Of a stretch of DNA of 64,000 bases, positions 11,639-22,135 are shown in pieces (position 1 is the stretch's first letter; the number at the start of each line of letters is the position of its first letter). The notes under the pieces were generated by a model. It saw only the letters and a program-made list of their open reading frames with translations, made no database searches and was not told the DNA's origin. Origin of the DNA: Rapana venosa (taxonomy: Eukaryota; Mollusca; Gastropoda; Neogastropoda; Muricidae); the NCBI GenBank assembly GCA_028751875.1, contig CM054134.1, positions 67,853,839 through 67,917,838 of the forward strand, given 5' to 3'. The position numbers were made by a program, and so were the translations under genes.

Positions 11639-13404
11639 GTGACAAGAGAGAAGCCATGGACCAGCTGGCAGCTGAGGCAGAAGAGGCGGCGGCAAGGGAG
11701 AGTCTACAAGATCACCAAGAAAGTATGCAACAAATTTAAGAGGAGCGCTGGGGGACCAATCAGGGACAGACAAGGGAAACTGTTGACAACAGAGAAAGAG
11801 CAAGAAGAAAGATGGGCTGAACACTTCCAGGAAGTTCTCAACCGACCACCACCTGACGAGACAGCCGACATCCCAGAAGCTACAAAAGACTTAGACATTG
11901 ATGTCAACCCCCCAACAAAGGAAGAGATAGTGGCTGCCATCAAGACCCTCAAGAACGGCAAGTCACCAGGCCAGGACAACCTTGGTGCCGAACTGTTCAA
12001 GGCAGATTCTGAACTAGCAGCTGACATACTGCAACCACTGTTCACAGCTGCATGGAAGAACGAGAAAGTACCTGATGATTGGACCAAGGGAGTGATAGTC
12101 AAAATCCCCAAGAAAGGAACCCTGAGCGACTGCAACAACTGGAGGGGAATCACTCTTTTCTCTGTGCCAAGTAAGATACTGGCCAATGTCATCATCAGAA
12201 GAATATCAGACGCTGTGGACGATGCTTTGAGGAAGGAACAAGCAGGGTTCAGGAAGCAACGAGGATGTATAGACCAGATATTAACGCTCAGAAACATCAT
12301 CGAACAGTGCACAGAGTGGCAAAGACAACTGTATGTGAATTTTGTGGACTTCAAAAAGGCATTTGACAGCATACACAGAGACAGCCTTTGGAGTATCCTT
12401 CAACACTATGGCATCCCATCGAAACTGGTACACCTTATCAAAAGCTTCTGACAACTTCAGATACTCTGTGGGCCATAGCAACACTGTCTTCAAAGTCAAG
12501 ACTGGAGTAAGACAAGGATGTGTGATGTCAGCAGTTCTCTTCAATCTGGCCATTGATTGGGTGATGAGGAAGACGACAGAAGACACCCCAAGAGGGATTT
12601 CGCTGGAGCCTGTTCTCAACACTAGACGACCTTGACTTTGCGGATGACCTGGCGCTGCTGTCACACACACACCAACATATCCAGGAGAAGACCAGCAGAC
12701 TCCAAACATTCGGACAGCAAGTGGGGCTTCGTATTAGCACCAAGAAAACAGAGACAATGTCACTCAATGTGAACACACCAGCCCCTGTGAAAGTGAATGG
12801 AACTGACCTGCGCCAGACAGACAAGTTCACATACCTTGGCAGCAGCATCAAACCAGAGGGCGGCACAAAAGAAGACATCCACAACAGACTGGGCAAGGCC
12901 AGGAATGTGTTTAGGGAGATGAACAATATCTGGAGATCAACTCAGTACAGCACCAACACCAAGCTGAAGCTATGTTGTGTCTAGGCTCCTGTTGAGTTCT
13001 GAGTGCTGGAGGATGACGAAGTGGATCTTACCAAACTTCGATCCTTCCACACTATGTGCCTGCGAAGAATTCTCCGGATCTTTTGGCCAGAGAAGATCTC
13101 CAATGAAGGCCTACTATGGAGATGCAGGCAGGAAGACATGGGAACCATCATCACCAGACGATGGTGGAAGTGGATTGGGCACATCCTCCGAAGAGACCCA
13201 CAGTCAATCACAAGAACAGCATTGCACTGGACCCCAGAAGGAAGGAGAAAGAAAGGAAGACCAAAAGCAACGTGGAGGAGAACTGTAGAAAGTGAGATGA
13301 AAGCCATGCAGCACTCTTGGGGATCAGTGACTAGGTTGGCCCAGGATAGGCAGGAGTGGAAGCGCTTTGTTGCTGCCCTACACACGGCTGGGTGTAATGG
13401 CTAA
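11639..13404 (+). pseudogene. RTE LINE reverse transcriptase and C-terminal region, broken
   Basis: The first open block (11639-12451, 270 codons) has RWAEHFQEVLNRP, SPGQDNL, CNNWRGITL (about residue 164), EQAGFRKQRGCIDQI (about 200) and motif A FVDFKKAFDS (about 234-243). After a frameshift near 12445 come TGVRQGCVMSAVLFNLAIDW and the catalytic LDFADDLALLSH, with FADD at 12637-12648. Another frame carries KFTYLGSSI near 12820. The last block (13003-13404) encodes the zinc-knuckle-free C-terminus ending in HTAGCNG. All RT motifs are present but in at least three frames. Confidence 0.88.
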
Positions 13405-13415
13405 TGATGATGATG

Positions 13416-13428
13416 ACTCGCACTTGAT
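13416..13428 (+). repeat. 13-bp target-site duplication, right copy
   Basis: ACTCGCACTTGAT, identical to 10248-10260, immediately after the (ATG)n tail of the RTE element. Confidence 0.9.
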
Positions 13429-13844
13429 AAGGATGCAGTTTCAAGAGCCTATTAATTGTAAAAGGGCTCACACAGCAGGCAACATCAAAGACAAAGACAG
13501 GAACTGCCTCAGAGAAGAAAATGATATCATTAGCAGATTACTTTTCAGAGTTATACACAAGGTGACTCCAGCGTACTTACAAGTCAGGACTCACCAGAGT
13601 TTCCTATCCTTCATGAAGAAGTTGAGGCAGCAATCAAATCGCTGAAAAATGGGAAAGCTGCAGAACCGATCAAATGCAGGGGGACAACAGTGATAGACAA
13701 TATCATTGAACCACAACCCAGGCACTTGCCCACAACGCCCCAAATGGAGCCAATTGGTGCACTGGCAGTGCCCCTGTTAGGGGAGTAGATGAGATTGGCT
13801 GCTGTTCTTACCTCACTTATTCTCTCCCCTCTTAACTTCCCCAT

Positions 13845-14485
13845 CCCCCCCCCCCCCCCCCCCCCCCCCCATCAACAAACATACCCCTCTATTCCTCCCC
13901 CCCCCCAGTTATCCCTCCCTCATCCCTCTATATTCTCCACTCCCCCCCCCCCCCCTTTCTATTCTTATCCTCCAGCTACCACGCCCCCCAAAAAAAAACA
14001 ACAACCAAAAACCCCTTATATTGTCCCCACTCCCCTTTTATTCCCCCTGCCTCCATTCCTCCCCTCTCTCAATCCAGCTACACCTCCCTACAAAAAATCG
14101 GGAAAAAACCCGGGACACAAACATGGGAAGATAGACAACACATCTCCTCCAAACTGCAGAGGGTTAGAGGTTAAGGGTGATCCTCGTAGAGATCAGAATT
14201 TCCTAACTCACAGCTGAAGTTTGTAACCTTCACATTTTTATGAACTATTATCAAACTAACAACTCCAAACTTTGAAAGTGTCTTCCTATATCATTTTGCA
14301 AATTAAAAGAAAAGTAATGTCTACAATAATTTAACTTACCCATCACTTGTTCCAGACAGGTAAACAGCATTTTGTACAATGTCATAAAAAAATTGTAGCT
14401 TCATTTCCATCAGATGGAAGCTTTTATCTGGACTACTAAGCAACTTCAAACAAAAAAGAAGGGATATAATTGTTTAAGATACCTT
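13845..14485 (-). repeat. inverted repeat, left arm (contains candidate exon)
   Basis: The reverse complement of this stretch aligns with 16455-17003. Shared blocks include TTTACCTGTCTG, AATGATATAGGAA, GATCTCTAC and a perfect GGAGGAGATGTGTTGTCTA. Both arms end in a G-rich segment and a pure G tract (C tract at 13847-13870 on the plus strand). The arms are clearly diverged, so this is an old duplication, not an assembly fold. Confidence 0.75.
14340..14443 (-). CDS. candidate internal exon, unidentified protein
   Basis: On the minus strand a pyrimidine-rich acceptor (TTTTTTGTTTGAAG) precedes 104 open bases, followed by the consensus donor GTAAGT. The translation starts LLSSPDKSFHLMEMKLQFFYD and ends NAVYLSGTSDG, mixed hydrophobic and charged, like a real coding segment. 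It enters in phase 0, matching the exit phase of the exon at 30264-30413, so the two could be joined. I do not recognise the protein. Caution: the whole segment, introns included, has a degenerate inverted copy at 16.5 kb with frame breaks, so it might belong to a repeat. Confidence 0.42.
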
Positions 14486-15416
14486 TGAAGAGCAGTAATA
14501 TTAACATGAAATAGCACACACAGCGTGTCTACACAAGTAAACACGGTTCATATGCACGTAAAAGAATTCACAGCTAGAAGACAATGATCACTTGCAAAGT
14601 TTCTGTAGAAAATGCCGCTCTTGGGCCCCACTGCGTTTGTGGTGGCATGCTAATTTCACTTCATGTTTGTTTGTTAAGATTTATTCATATTATAAGGGGG
14701 TGAGGGTAGGATTTGTTTTGTACAATGTTGCAAAAGTGACTTAGTCTAACTAAAAAAATCACTCTGGACACAATGAACATTTTCGAGACATTGCAACTTC
14801 AAGTTAAAGACTCAGTCAAAGAGGATGATGATAATTATTAGTTAACATGGTTAGCATTGTCAGTCGTTATTCCAAACACATTTTTTGTTTTTGGGGTTTG
14901 TTTTTAGGTTTTATCTCATTCTACATGTCATTTAAGGTGGTCTCCCACAAGGCATTTACCATCTTTGTTTAAACCTTACGGTTGGTTGGCTTGTTGATAC
15001 CAGGAACAACAGAAGAGCTGGCTTTAACCTTATTTTAATTGTAGATAAATGCCTGGGTTTTTCGTTTCTTCTCTCTCTCTCTCTCCTCTGCTAGAGCTAC
15101 CAGGTTCACCAAATGCAGAGATTTTATGTATCTTTTGTAAATTTGCCATTTACACACCCTTAAGGTAGTAGGAACATTCAGACTTAAGGGATGGATATGA
15201 CATTAATTTTTTTAACATTTATAAGCTGACATGTCTAATTCGACTTCTGTGATCAGTGGGGCTTAAAAACTTGGGATATGATTGAAAAAAGAGGATTTTG
15301 AGCAGCAAATTGATGCTATATGACCTGGAAAAAATAAAATAAAATGGTGGAGTGCTCTTTACAATCCATACATTTTTTTATTTATGAACGGGAGGGAGAA
15401 AATCATTCTAACTGTC

Positions 15417-15417
<1 letters not shown>
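14486..15417. other. noncoding, nothing recognised
   Basis: AT-rich intron-like or intergenic sequence. A short CT run lies near 15067. No supported gene or repeat family. Confidence 0.5.

Positions 15418-15465
<48 letters not shown>
15418..15465. repeat. (CT)n microsatellite
   Basis: Pure CT run followed by a short CA run, directly preceding a SINE family 2 fragment. Confidence 0.95.
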
Positions 15466-15475
<10 letters not shown>

Positions 15476-15482
15476 ACATTGC

Positions 15483-15625
15483 GCACCCGTTCCGCTTTTT
15501 GGAAGAGTAGGCCATTGTGTGCCGGTGGGAACGGATGACAAAAATTATAAAACGGCAGACACATGGGGACTGGATGTAAAAAAGCACATGAGTGCTTAGT
15601 CATTATCCTCGAAATAAAAGAATTT
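15483..15625 (+). mobile_element. SINE family 2, 3' half
   Basis: Carries the family blocks AAGAGTAGGCCATTGTGTGC, GGTGGGAACGGATGACAAAA, GGGGACTGGATGTAAAAAAG and CACATGAGTGCTTA. The tRNA head is missing. Confidence 0.75.
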
Positions 15626-15839
15626 GTCATTGTCATTGTCTCTCTCTCTCTCTTCCCCACCTCCCCCTCTCTCTACAAACACACACTGCACCTATCTGCA
15701 TATCGTAACGTGTCTAAATATTGTAACGTGTCTAATATCGTATCATGTAAGCATGATCTCTAATAAGTTCGTGTGTGAATGGCCGTGCGTTTCCATGTAT
15801 GTGTAGTGTGTGTGTGTGTGTGCGTGTGTGTGTGTGTTT

Positions 15840-16131
15840 CTTTCTTTCTCTATTGCTGGTCCATCGATCTGGAATGACCTGCTTTTCTGTCCCTGCCTTC
15901 AGCAGCCAAAATTCCCATCACCCTGCCAAAGTGTATAACCTTCATGTGTGTGTGTGAGTGTGTGTGTGTGAATTGTAATTTGTTAAAATTATTTGTGATT
16001 TGGTTGCATGTAAAAGATAAGTTGAATATAAGCGCTTTGATATGTTTTTACAAGATAAAATGCGATATGAATTTCATATCATCATCATCATCATCATCAT
16101 TTCATTTCATTTCATTTCATTTCATTTCATG
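15840..16131 (+). mobile_element. CR1-like LINE 3' end with simple-repeat tail
   Basis: Begins with GGTCCATCGATCTGGAATGACCT-type coding remnant (shared with 31575), continues through the 3' UTR and ends in a variant of the family terminus (AAGCGCTTTGAT, then CGATATGAATTTCATAT). It is followed by (ATC)n and (TTCAT)n runs. Too short to encode anything. Confidence 0.65.
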
Positions 16132-16454
16132 TTGTTTAAAACCCTACTGACTACAAAGACCATATTAAGACTGTTTACTGTAACAACTTTTACTTCAAAT
16201 TTAAGACCAAGACCCCCAATCCCTTCAAACATCCTACACTATCAACATGAAAAACAAACCAGGCCACACCAAAGATGTCCTGGATGTATTACCTCCAGAC
16301 ATCAAATTTCTCTCTTCTAGGTGAAAGTTATTTTACGTGTGTTAAGTTATGCTGCATATAAACATTGCTCACTGTATTTAGTGTTTTTGACATATTCTAT
16401 CAGTGTGATAAAACTTTCAGAGTATCTTATGGCAAAATTACCTCCCATTCATAG
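16132..16454. other. noncoding, nothing recognised
   Basis: AT-rich sequence without a supported gene. Confidence 0.5.
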
Positions 16455-17003
16455 GCTATCATAAACAAGTTACATTCCTTTCTATTGTTTGACCTCGCTC
16501 AGAAGTCCAGATAAAAAATTGGTATCTAATGGAAATGAAGCAATAACTTTTATATTGAATTGCATACTCTACTGTTTACCTGTCTGAAACAAGGACCAGG
16601 TGAAGCTAAATATTTAGAATAAGCCTTTTTGCTATTTCCGAAATGATATAGGAAAAGACACCTTTAAAGTTTGGAACTGTTAGTTTAAATGAAATGTTGT
16701 AAAACTATGAACATGGCAACACTAGCTGTGATTTAGGAATTTGTGATCTCTACAGGGATCACCCCTAACTTCTAATCCTCTGAAGTTTGGAGGAGATGTG
16801 TTGTCTATCTTCCCATGTTTGAGCCATCATTTTGTTTTTTCCCCCAATTTTTTGTTAGGAAGGGGTTGCTGGGGACATAGAGGGGTTGGGTTATAGGTGG
16901 GGAGAAGGGATGGCTGGGGGAACTAGAGGGGTAGCTTGTGGGTTTAGGTGGGCAGGGGGTAAAGGGAGGGGTATTTAAAAAGAGGGGGGGGGGGGGGGGG
17001 GTA
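16455..17003 (+). repeat. inverted repeat, right arm
   Basis: Plus-strand counterpart of 13845-14485. The exon-like part here (about 16500-16605) has indels and a stop in the frame that is open in the left arm, and the donor position reads CAGGTGAAGC. The arm ends in G-rich sequence and a run of about 19 G at 16984-17002. Confidence 0.75.
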
Positions 17004-17224
17004 GGTTGTACCTAAGATCCTTGCATTTGTCAGAACTATCTACAGCAAACCAAAAGCATCAAAATTGCCGATTTCCAGAAGTCTTGCATAATGTTATTGT
17101 TTACCAATAATCCCTGGTGTCACAGATTCATTGTTTCCCACCCAAATATGATTATTAGTATATGTGTACAAGCTGGCTTGTTGTCACTGTTCATGTCAGA
17201 ATTTAACCCTTGACAGCTGTGCTA

Positions 17225-17300
17225 CATGACATTTGACACTGGGAGACAGTCATGACATTTGGCACTGGGAGACAGTCATGACATTTGGCACTGGGATAGC
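17225..17300 (+). repeat. 26-bp minisatellite, small satellite block
   Basis: Three units of GGCACTGGGAGACAGTCATGACATTT-like sequence, the same unit as the arrays at 5-9 kb, about 8 kb away. Confidence 0.9.
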
Positions 17301-17543
17301 TGTTGTGGCTGAGCAGGATGAATTGGGAAACAATCCCTGCCCCAGAGATACATTTGAAGATGGTGTCAAGGGTAGAATTTGTTGTCAGCCACACCAGGAG
17401 AGTGTAGAGTTGATTTCTCTTCAGTGTCTATGCACTGCACCTTAAATAGTGATGAAACCAATGTAATAGAACATTTGCTGATAATAGCATGTCATTGTGA
17501 TGTCTCAGAGAGCACAACGATACTACTGAATAAGGTTAGAATT

Positions 17544-17556
17544 GATGAAGGAAACC
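17544..17556 (+). repeat. 13-bp target-site duplication, left copy
   Basis: GATGAAGGAAACC is repeated at 17913-17925. The exact edge is slightly ambiguous because the element tail is (GAT)n. Confidence 0.8.
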
Positions 17557-17912
17557 GAAGAATTCTCCGGATCTTTTGGCCAGAGAAGATCTCCAATGAA
17601 GACCTACTACGGAGATGCAGGCAGAAGACATGGGAACCATCATCACCAGACGACGGTGGAAGTGGATTGGGCACATCCTCTGAAGAGACCCACAGTCAAT
17701 CACAAGAACAGCATTGCACTGGACCCCAGAAGGAAGGAGAAAGAAAGGAAGACTAAAAGCAACGTGGAGGACTGTAGAAAGTGAGATGAAGGCCATGTAG
17801 CACTCTTGGGGATCAGTGACTAGGTTAGCCCAGGATAGGCAGGAGTGGAAGCACTTTGTTGCTGCCCTACACACCACTGGGTGTAATGGTTGATGATGAT
17901 GATGATGATGAT
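17557..17912 (+). mobile_element. RTE-type LINE, 5'-truncated 3' fragment
   Basis: Closely matches 13060-13415 of the larger element, from GAAGAATTCTCCGGATCTTT through CACCACTGGGTGTAATGG, and ends in (GAT)n. Small indels break the C-terminal frame. The GATGAAGGAAACC duplication flanks it. Confidence 0.88.
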
Positions 17913-17925
17913 GATGAAGGAAACC

Positions 17926-18454
17926 TGATAGGTTTTCTTCAACAAGGCAGAAAGCTATGAATATCAGCTGGGGTCAAATAAGCACAGACACATGAGAGGA
18001 ATGCAGTTGCTTCAGCATAGAAGAGATGGAGTCAGTCTTCCAACACTTCATAAGAACCCTGGCTCCAGGATTCTGCATATCCTGAAGTCACCTGATGAGA
18101 ATCAGCAAGGGGACAGTTGCAGCAATCTGTCTTTGATAGTTCAAGGAAAACTGATACTGTGTTTTTAGTGCTGTGGGTTAAGCATATATATATATATATA
18201 TTTTTATCATTGAGAGTACAGAAACAAAAGAAAACAAATTTTTACAAAAGTAGATATTATGTACTGTGTATACATAGCATAGTGCTGGCCAGTACTATGT
18301 CAAATGAGAACTGAATTCTGGCATCTTCAATTTTATCATAGTTACAGAGACTGAACAATTAAATTGAAAGAAGTTTAGTGCCATAAAGATTTACAACTCC
18401 TTTAGCATGCATTGTGAAGAAAGAGTATTGCATTGAATTGTATATTCCTTTAAG
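17926..18454. other. noncoding, nothing recognised
   Basis: AT-rich sequence with a short (TA)n run near 18185. No supported gene. Confidence 0.5.
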
Positions 18455-18800
18455 TCATGGCATGGTTTTCTCTACATGAAATTTGGGCTGCTCTACCTAG
18501 GAAGAGTGTGTGACCAAACACTTTTGGACATGGACACCACAACAAATAATCTTTTTGTCATTGTTGACAGAAAAATGTCACTGAAACTGCATATGCATGT
18601 GCAGGCTACTGGTACAGATCACTGGCATAAGGCTGCTCCTATCCAAAGTAAAAATGCATAAGCCAAAGTAGAACTTCCAGTTTGTGTAAAGCATGTGCCT
18701 GGCTGTCAGCATGTTGCTTCTTCTCTTATTATTTTTAAGTGTGGCAAGTTTGGTACACTCCTCCAACAACACATGTCCTGGATTTTTTTTATATGCACCA
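18455..18800 (-). mobile_element. SINE family 1, degenerate inverted copy
   Basis: The plus strand shows ATGAAATTTGGGCTGCTCT near 18477, the inverted form of the family 3' motif, and a CTGGATTTTTTTTATATGCACC relic of the core near 18778. The 122-codon minus-strand open frame across it (18578-18946) is therefore probably repeat-derived. Confidence 0.4.
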
Positions 18801-18934
18801 ACAAACAAGCAGTTTTCTTCAAGTGGATTTGCCGCACAGGCCAAGACAAGCTCATCTGCTTCACAGAATAGTCCACTATGACCACTAAACGTTTCAGCTA
18901 CCATTTTCTGAAGAATGCATTTCTGAATTTTTCT

Positions 18935-19225
18935 ATTAGGTGTCAAAGCACAGATCTAAAAAACCCCACGGCAACAAGAGAGTTGTCCCTGGCAAAATTC
19001 TTAGAAAAAAGCCACTCTGATAGGGAAACAAACAGCTGCAGAAAAAAAAAAAAAAAAAAAGGGTGAAAGGGTGGCGCAGCGCTTAGTGGCGACGCGTTCT
19101 CCCGCTCTCCCCGGGGAGAGCAGCCCGAATTTCAACTTAAAGTGGTATGAAATAAAATCTGAGCGCTTTGATTTGTTGCTTTACAAGATTCAGCGCTATA
19201 TAAATTCCATACATTATTATTATTA
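18935..19225 (+). mobile_element. SINE family 1 with LINE-type 3' tail
   Basis: Lacks the tRNA head but holds the core (CCCCACGGCAACAAGAGAGT, then AAGCCACTCTGATAGGGAAA), a long A run, GGTGGCGCAGCGC, and GAGAGCAGCCCGAATTTCAA. It ends with AGCGCTTTGATTTG and GCGCTATATAAATTCCAT(ATT)n. That last block is the same terminus as the CR1-like LINEs, so the SINE probably borrows their machinery. Confidence 0.75.
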
Positions 19226-19450
19226 TTCTACCAGCGATGTTAGCAGCAAAGTCATACAGTATGCTGGTATCGAATCCATAGACTTCTGTCAACTGTCAGT
19301 TCAATGGAAGTGTCTAACTATTCAAACAATAAACTTATGTGTTATGATCTTCAGTACATGTGACATTTCCAGCAACTTGCACTTGATACAGATTTTTAAA
19401 ATGTCTTGTTCACTGATGATGATGATGATGACTGTAATTTTAAGTCTAGA

Positions 19451-19603
19451 TTATTGTGTCAGCTTGTCAAAGTCAAGCAATGTGCTCGATTCCTCACTCA
19501 GAGTAACCAGAGAAACTAACACAAGCAACAAATTGATGGCTGCGACAAACAGGCAGCTGAACACTTGCCTGTCTCTGTTGTTACTATGCTTTGTTTTGGT
19601 CAT
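19451..19603 (-). CDS. small open frame with one membrane segment (doubtful)
   Basis: A 50-codon frame starts MTKTKHSNNRDRQ, a basic leader, followed by a stretch of about 22 hydrophobic residues (VFSCLFVAAINLLLVLVSLV). It then turns acidic and stops. This would suit a type II signal anchor or first exon of a membrane protein, with a possible GTGAGG donor near the end. No homology is recognised and the length is well within chance. Confidence 0.18.
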   Translation of the reverse strand: MTKTKHSNNRDRQVFSCLFVAAINLLLVLVSLVTLSEESSTLLDFDKLTQ

Positions 19604-20334
19604 GTCATAGCTGACACGGCAACTTCTTTCAGTAAAATTGCACTTGTAAAGTATTTTTCAGGTTAGAATCTGTCATAATTGTTGATGTTTTCACAAGGTG
19701 TCCTGTTTGAGTTGTAAAACAGCACTGAGTGCCCTTCATCAGCAATTTTCCAGCTGCTTGCATCAATGTGGGTTAACAGGGGCACTTGGTGTCATTTCTA
19801 CAGTTGCTGGGAGTCCAGTACTTGGCATAATGGAGATTTTTACAGAAAATATCCTGCATCTCTCACAAAGAGTGTCCGGCTGGTTCACATCAAATCATGA
19901 GATTCTGAATCAGAGAGAGGGGGGGGGGGGGGGGGGGGGGTGTAGAGACAGAGGTAACCGAGAGAGACTAGTGGATGAGAAAGACGAGGACAGATTGCAA
20001 GACTCAGATACATTTGGATACACTAGTGTTAAATCTTGTCTCGCTTTCGTAGATTGGGTTTGTGTCCCTACAAGGAATTTTTCCCGGCGGATGTAAAAAC
20101 ATCAGTGCATTCACTTCCTCAAAAGGAATGAGATAATATAAAAAGGCATGTACGAGAGCAAGCAGAACATTGCGGAGAAGTAAATCCTTTCGCTTTGTAA
20201 GAGTAGCCATTTGTTGTTGCAACTGATGATGTTATCCCATTCAAGGGAATCCGAGTTAACATAGTGGATTTATCTCCCAAAAGATGAACTATAAACCACC
20301 AAAACACACAGAACACTGCGCAAAGAAACCAGAG
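19604..20334. other. noncoding with a G tract
   Basis: Contains a run of about 22 G around 19919-19940. No gene supported. Confidence 0.5.
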
Positions 20335-20455
20335 AGGCCAGTCGGTGGGAACAGATGACAGAATTACAAACACAACAACAGGACTAGATGTAAAAAAAGC
20401 ACATAAGTGGTTATTCCATTATCCTCGATATAAAAGAATAAACTAAATTTGTAAA
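20335..20455 (+). mobile_element. SINE family 2, 3' fragment
   Basis: GGTGGGAACAGATGACAGAA, GACTAGATGTAAAAAAAGCACA and TTCCATTATCCTCGATATAA match the 3' half of family 2. Confidence 0.65.
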
Positions 20456-20960
20456 AAACCACAAAAAACACAGACAGACAAGGACAGACAGAGAGAGACA
20501 GAGACACAGAGAGATGCACAGAGATAGAGAGACAGACAGACAGACAGGCAGGCAGACAGACAGAGAGTAGAGATAGAGATACAAACTGTTGGGCAGGCAC
20601 AGAGAGAGACAGAGACAGGGAGAAAGACTTGGATTAAAGTAAAAGAATCTTATTTCAGATTACAATAAAAAAAACAATACCCCCAATCCCCCCCCAAGTA
20701 ATGAAATCAGTTTCATGCCATTTCAGTATGTGAGTTTAATATAAACATAAGCAAAAGTTGTTTTTATATAAGAGTACTTATAAACATTGCACATGACATT
20801 AAGGCAAACTGATTACTGTTGTTACAAAACCATGAAGATTGCTCAGAAACAAGCAGCCTCAAGCATTTTACAAATACAAAATACTTTTTCTTCTCCAGAC
20901 TCAGGTAACATAAAAGCCTCTTAAGTATAATAGGAAATATCAGCAGAAGTGAAATTGTAA
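20456..20960. repeat. purine-rich (CAGA/GAGA) stretch and AT-rich spacer
   Basis: 20463-20620 is imperfect CAGACAGA and GAGAGACAGA repeat; the rest is AT-rich. The Cys-Leu-Ser open frame on the minus strand is produced by the repeat. Confidence 0.7.
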
Positions 20961-21515
20961 ACTATACCATGTTAGCATACATGAAATGCAGCGTTTGATT
21001 ACCAAGCATGTTAACAATCTGATTACCTAGCATGTTAACAACACCATGTCAGCTTATGTAAAATGCAATGTCTGATTACCAAGCATGTTAACAATACCAT
21101 GTCAGCATACATGAAATGCAACGTTTTATTACCATGCATGTCAGCAGTACCATGTCAGCTTACATTTAAGAAAATGCAATGTCTGATTACCAAGCATGTT
21201 AACAACACCATGTCAGCCTACGTAAAACGCAACATCTGATTACCAAGCAGGTTAACAACAATATGTCAGCATATATAAAATGCAATGTCTGATTACCAAG
21301 CATGTTAACAACGCCATTTCAGCATATATAAAATGCAATGTCTGATTAACAGCATGCTAGTAGAACTATGTCAGCTTACATTAAAAAAAATGCAAATGTT
21401 TGATTACCAAGCATGTTAACAACACCATGTCAGCATTTGTAAAATGCAAATGTTTGATTACCATGCACGTTAACAACACCACGACAGCTTACATGAAAAA
21501 TGCAACGTTTATCAT
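20961..21515 (+). repeat. tandem array of a ~53-bp unit
   Basis: About ten imperfect copies of a unit containing TGATTACCAAGCATGTTAAC, AACACCATGTCAGC, then TACATAAAATGCAA. Divergence among copies is visible. Its edges fade gradually on the left and stop near 21515. Confidence 0.85.
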
Positions 21516-21734
21516 CACAATATTGCATAGTCAATGTTTGTTGTTGTTTTTTCCCCTCCCAAATACATCACTGAATACCAAATCAGCATACACTGTGACG
21601 CAGTGTTTGATTATCAGCCAAACAATAAAATAAGTCAGTCTCTCATCTTTTTTTAAAAAAAAATCTCTTTCATAAAACCTTTGGGTATTTTCCTTCTTCT
21701 TAAAAAAAAATTCAGTCAGTTTCTGTTCTAAAAA

Positions 21735-22121
21735 CTCCGCCATGGCCGGTCCCAAGCCCAGATGAGAAAGGAGGAGGGTTGGGCGTGGGGCTAGCAACCC
21801 CACCCAGTAAAAACAAAGCTTGCTACAGAAACGCCAACAACGGACCAAGAGACTACTGCCCTGGGAGAGGAAGGGTCCTTGCCAAGAGGATGTATGATGC
21901 CATGTGGTGAAAGCAGTGAGTCTACGGAAGCCACAAGGCCATCACCCCTTTTATCGACCAGACCAAGAAACACCTGGTGACGTGACCTTGAGGCAGAAAC
22001 CAAGAAGATGGGATATACCTGGAGACAGCTGGAGAGAATAGCCCAGGACAGAGGACTCTGGCGGACTGTTGTCAGCGGCCTATGCTCCAAGATGAGTGAT
22101 GGGCCTAAGTAAGTAAGTAAG
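21735..22121 (+). mobile_element. short RTE-derived non-autonomous element
   Basis: It joins an RTE-like leader (GAGGGTTGGGCGTGGGGCTAG, then GGTGAAAGCAGTGAGTCTAC, compare 41238) to a C-terminal coding scrap (TWRQLERIAQDRGLWRTVV near 22020-22075) and a (TAAG)n tail. The whole middle, including the reverse transcriptase, is absent. TTCTGTTCTAAAAA occurs at 21721-21734 and again at 22122-22135 as a 13-14-bp target duplication, so it moved as a unit of 387 bp. Confidence 0.78.
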
Positions 22122-22135
22122 TTCTGTTCTAAAAA

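Larger units (their letters stand above)
10261..13415 (+). mobile_element. RTE-type LINE, near full length but inactive
   Basis: The element starts with CCCCCGTGGGACTCTCGGGG, a 5' end shared with the minus-strand element ending at 46521. It carries a leader, an AP endonuclease, a reverse transcriptase and a C-terminal GRRKKGRPKATWRR region, and ends with a short (ATG)n tail rather than poly(A). Exact 13-bp duplications flank it. A simple-repeat tail plus this endonuclease type fit the RTE clade. In-frame stop at 10863 and several frameshifts make it defective. 3' copies of the same family occur at 17557, 39172 and 48984. Confidence 0.88.
9336..13771 (+). mobile_element. endonuclease-bearing LINE fragment, split by an RTE insertion
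   Basis: The left part (9336-10260) holds a leader and a degenerate AP-type endonuclease: TWNIRTL near 9630, a KDILIIQGDWNA-type motif near 9890, then HHNQINYI at about 10066 and GSNHDLV at about 10160. In this family the two catalytic positions are normally Asp (QIDY and SDH), so both Asn changes argue against activity. The right part (13416-about 13771) resumes with the start of the reverse transcriptase region, including EVEAAIKSLKNGKAA-like sequence near 13620 in shifted frames. The middle was interrupted by the element at 10261-13415. Confidence 0.7.

Noticed and set aside
11704..12372. 222-codon minus-strand frame
   Set aside because: Antisense shadow of the RTE reverse transcriptase, whose motifs read on the plus strand.
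13789..14217. Proline-rich 142-codon protein
   Set aside because: Produced by C-rich sequence and a poly-C tract at the end of the inverted-repeat arm.
18578..18946. 122-codon minus-strand protein
   Set aside because: Overlaps inverted SINE family 1 sequence at one end, has no domain, and lacks splice or start support.
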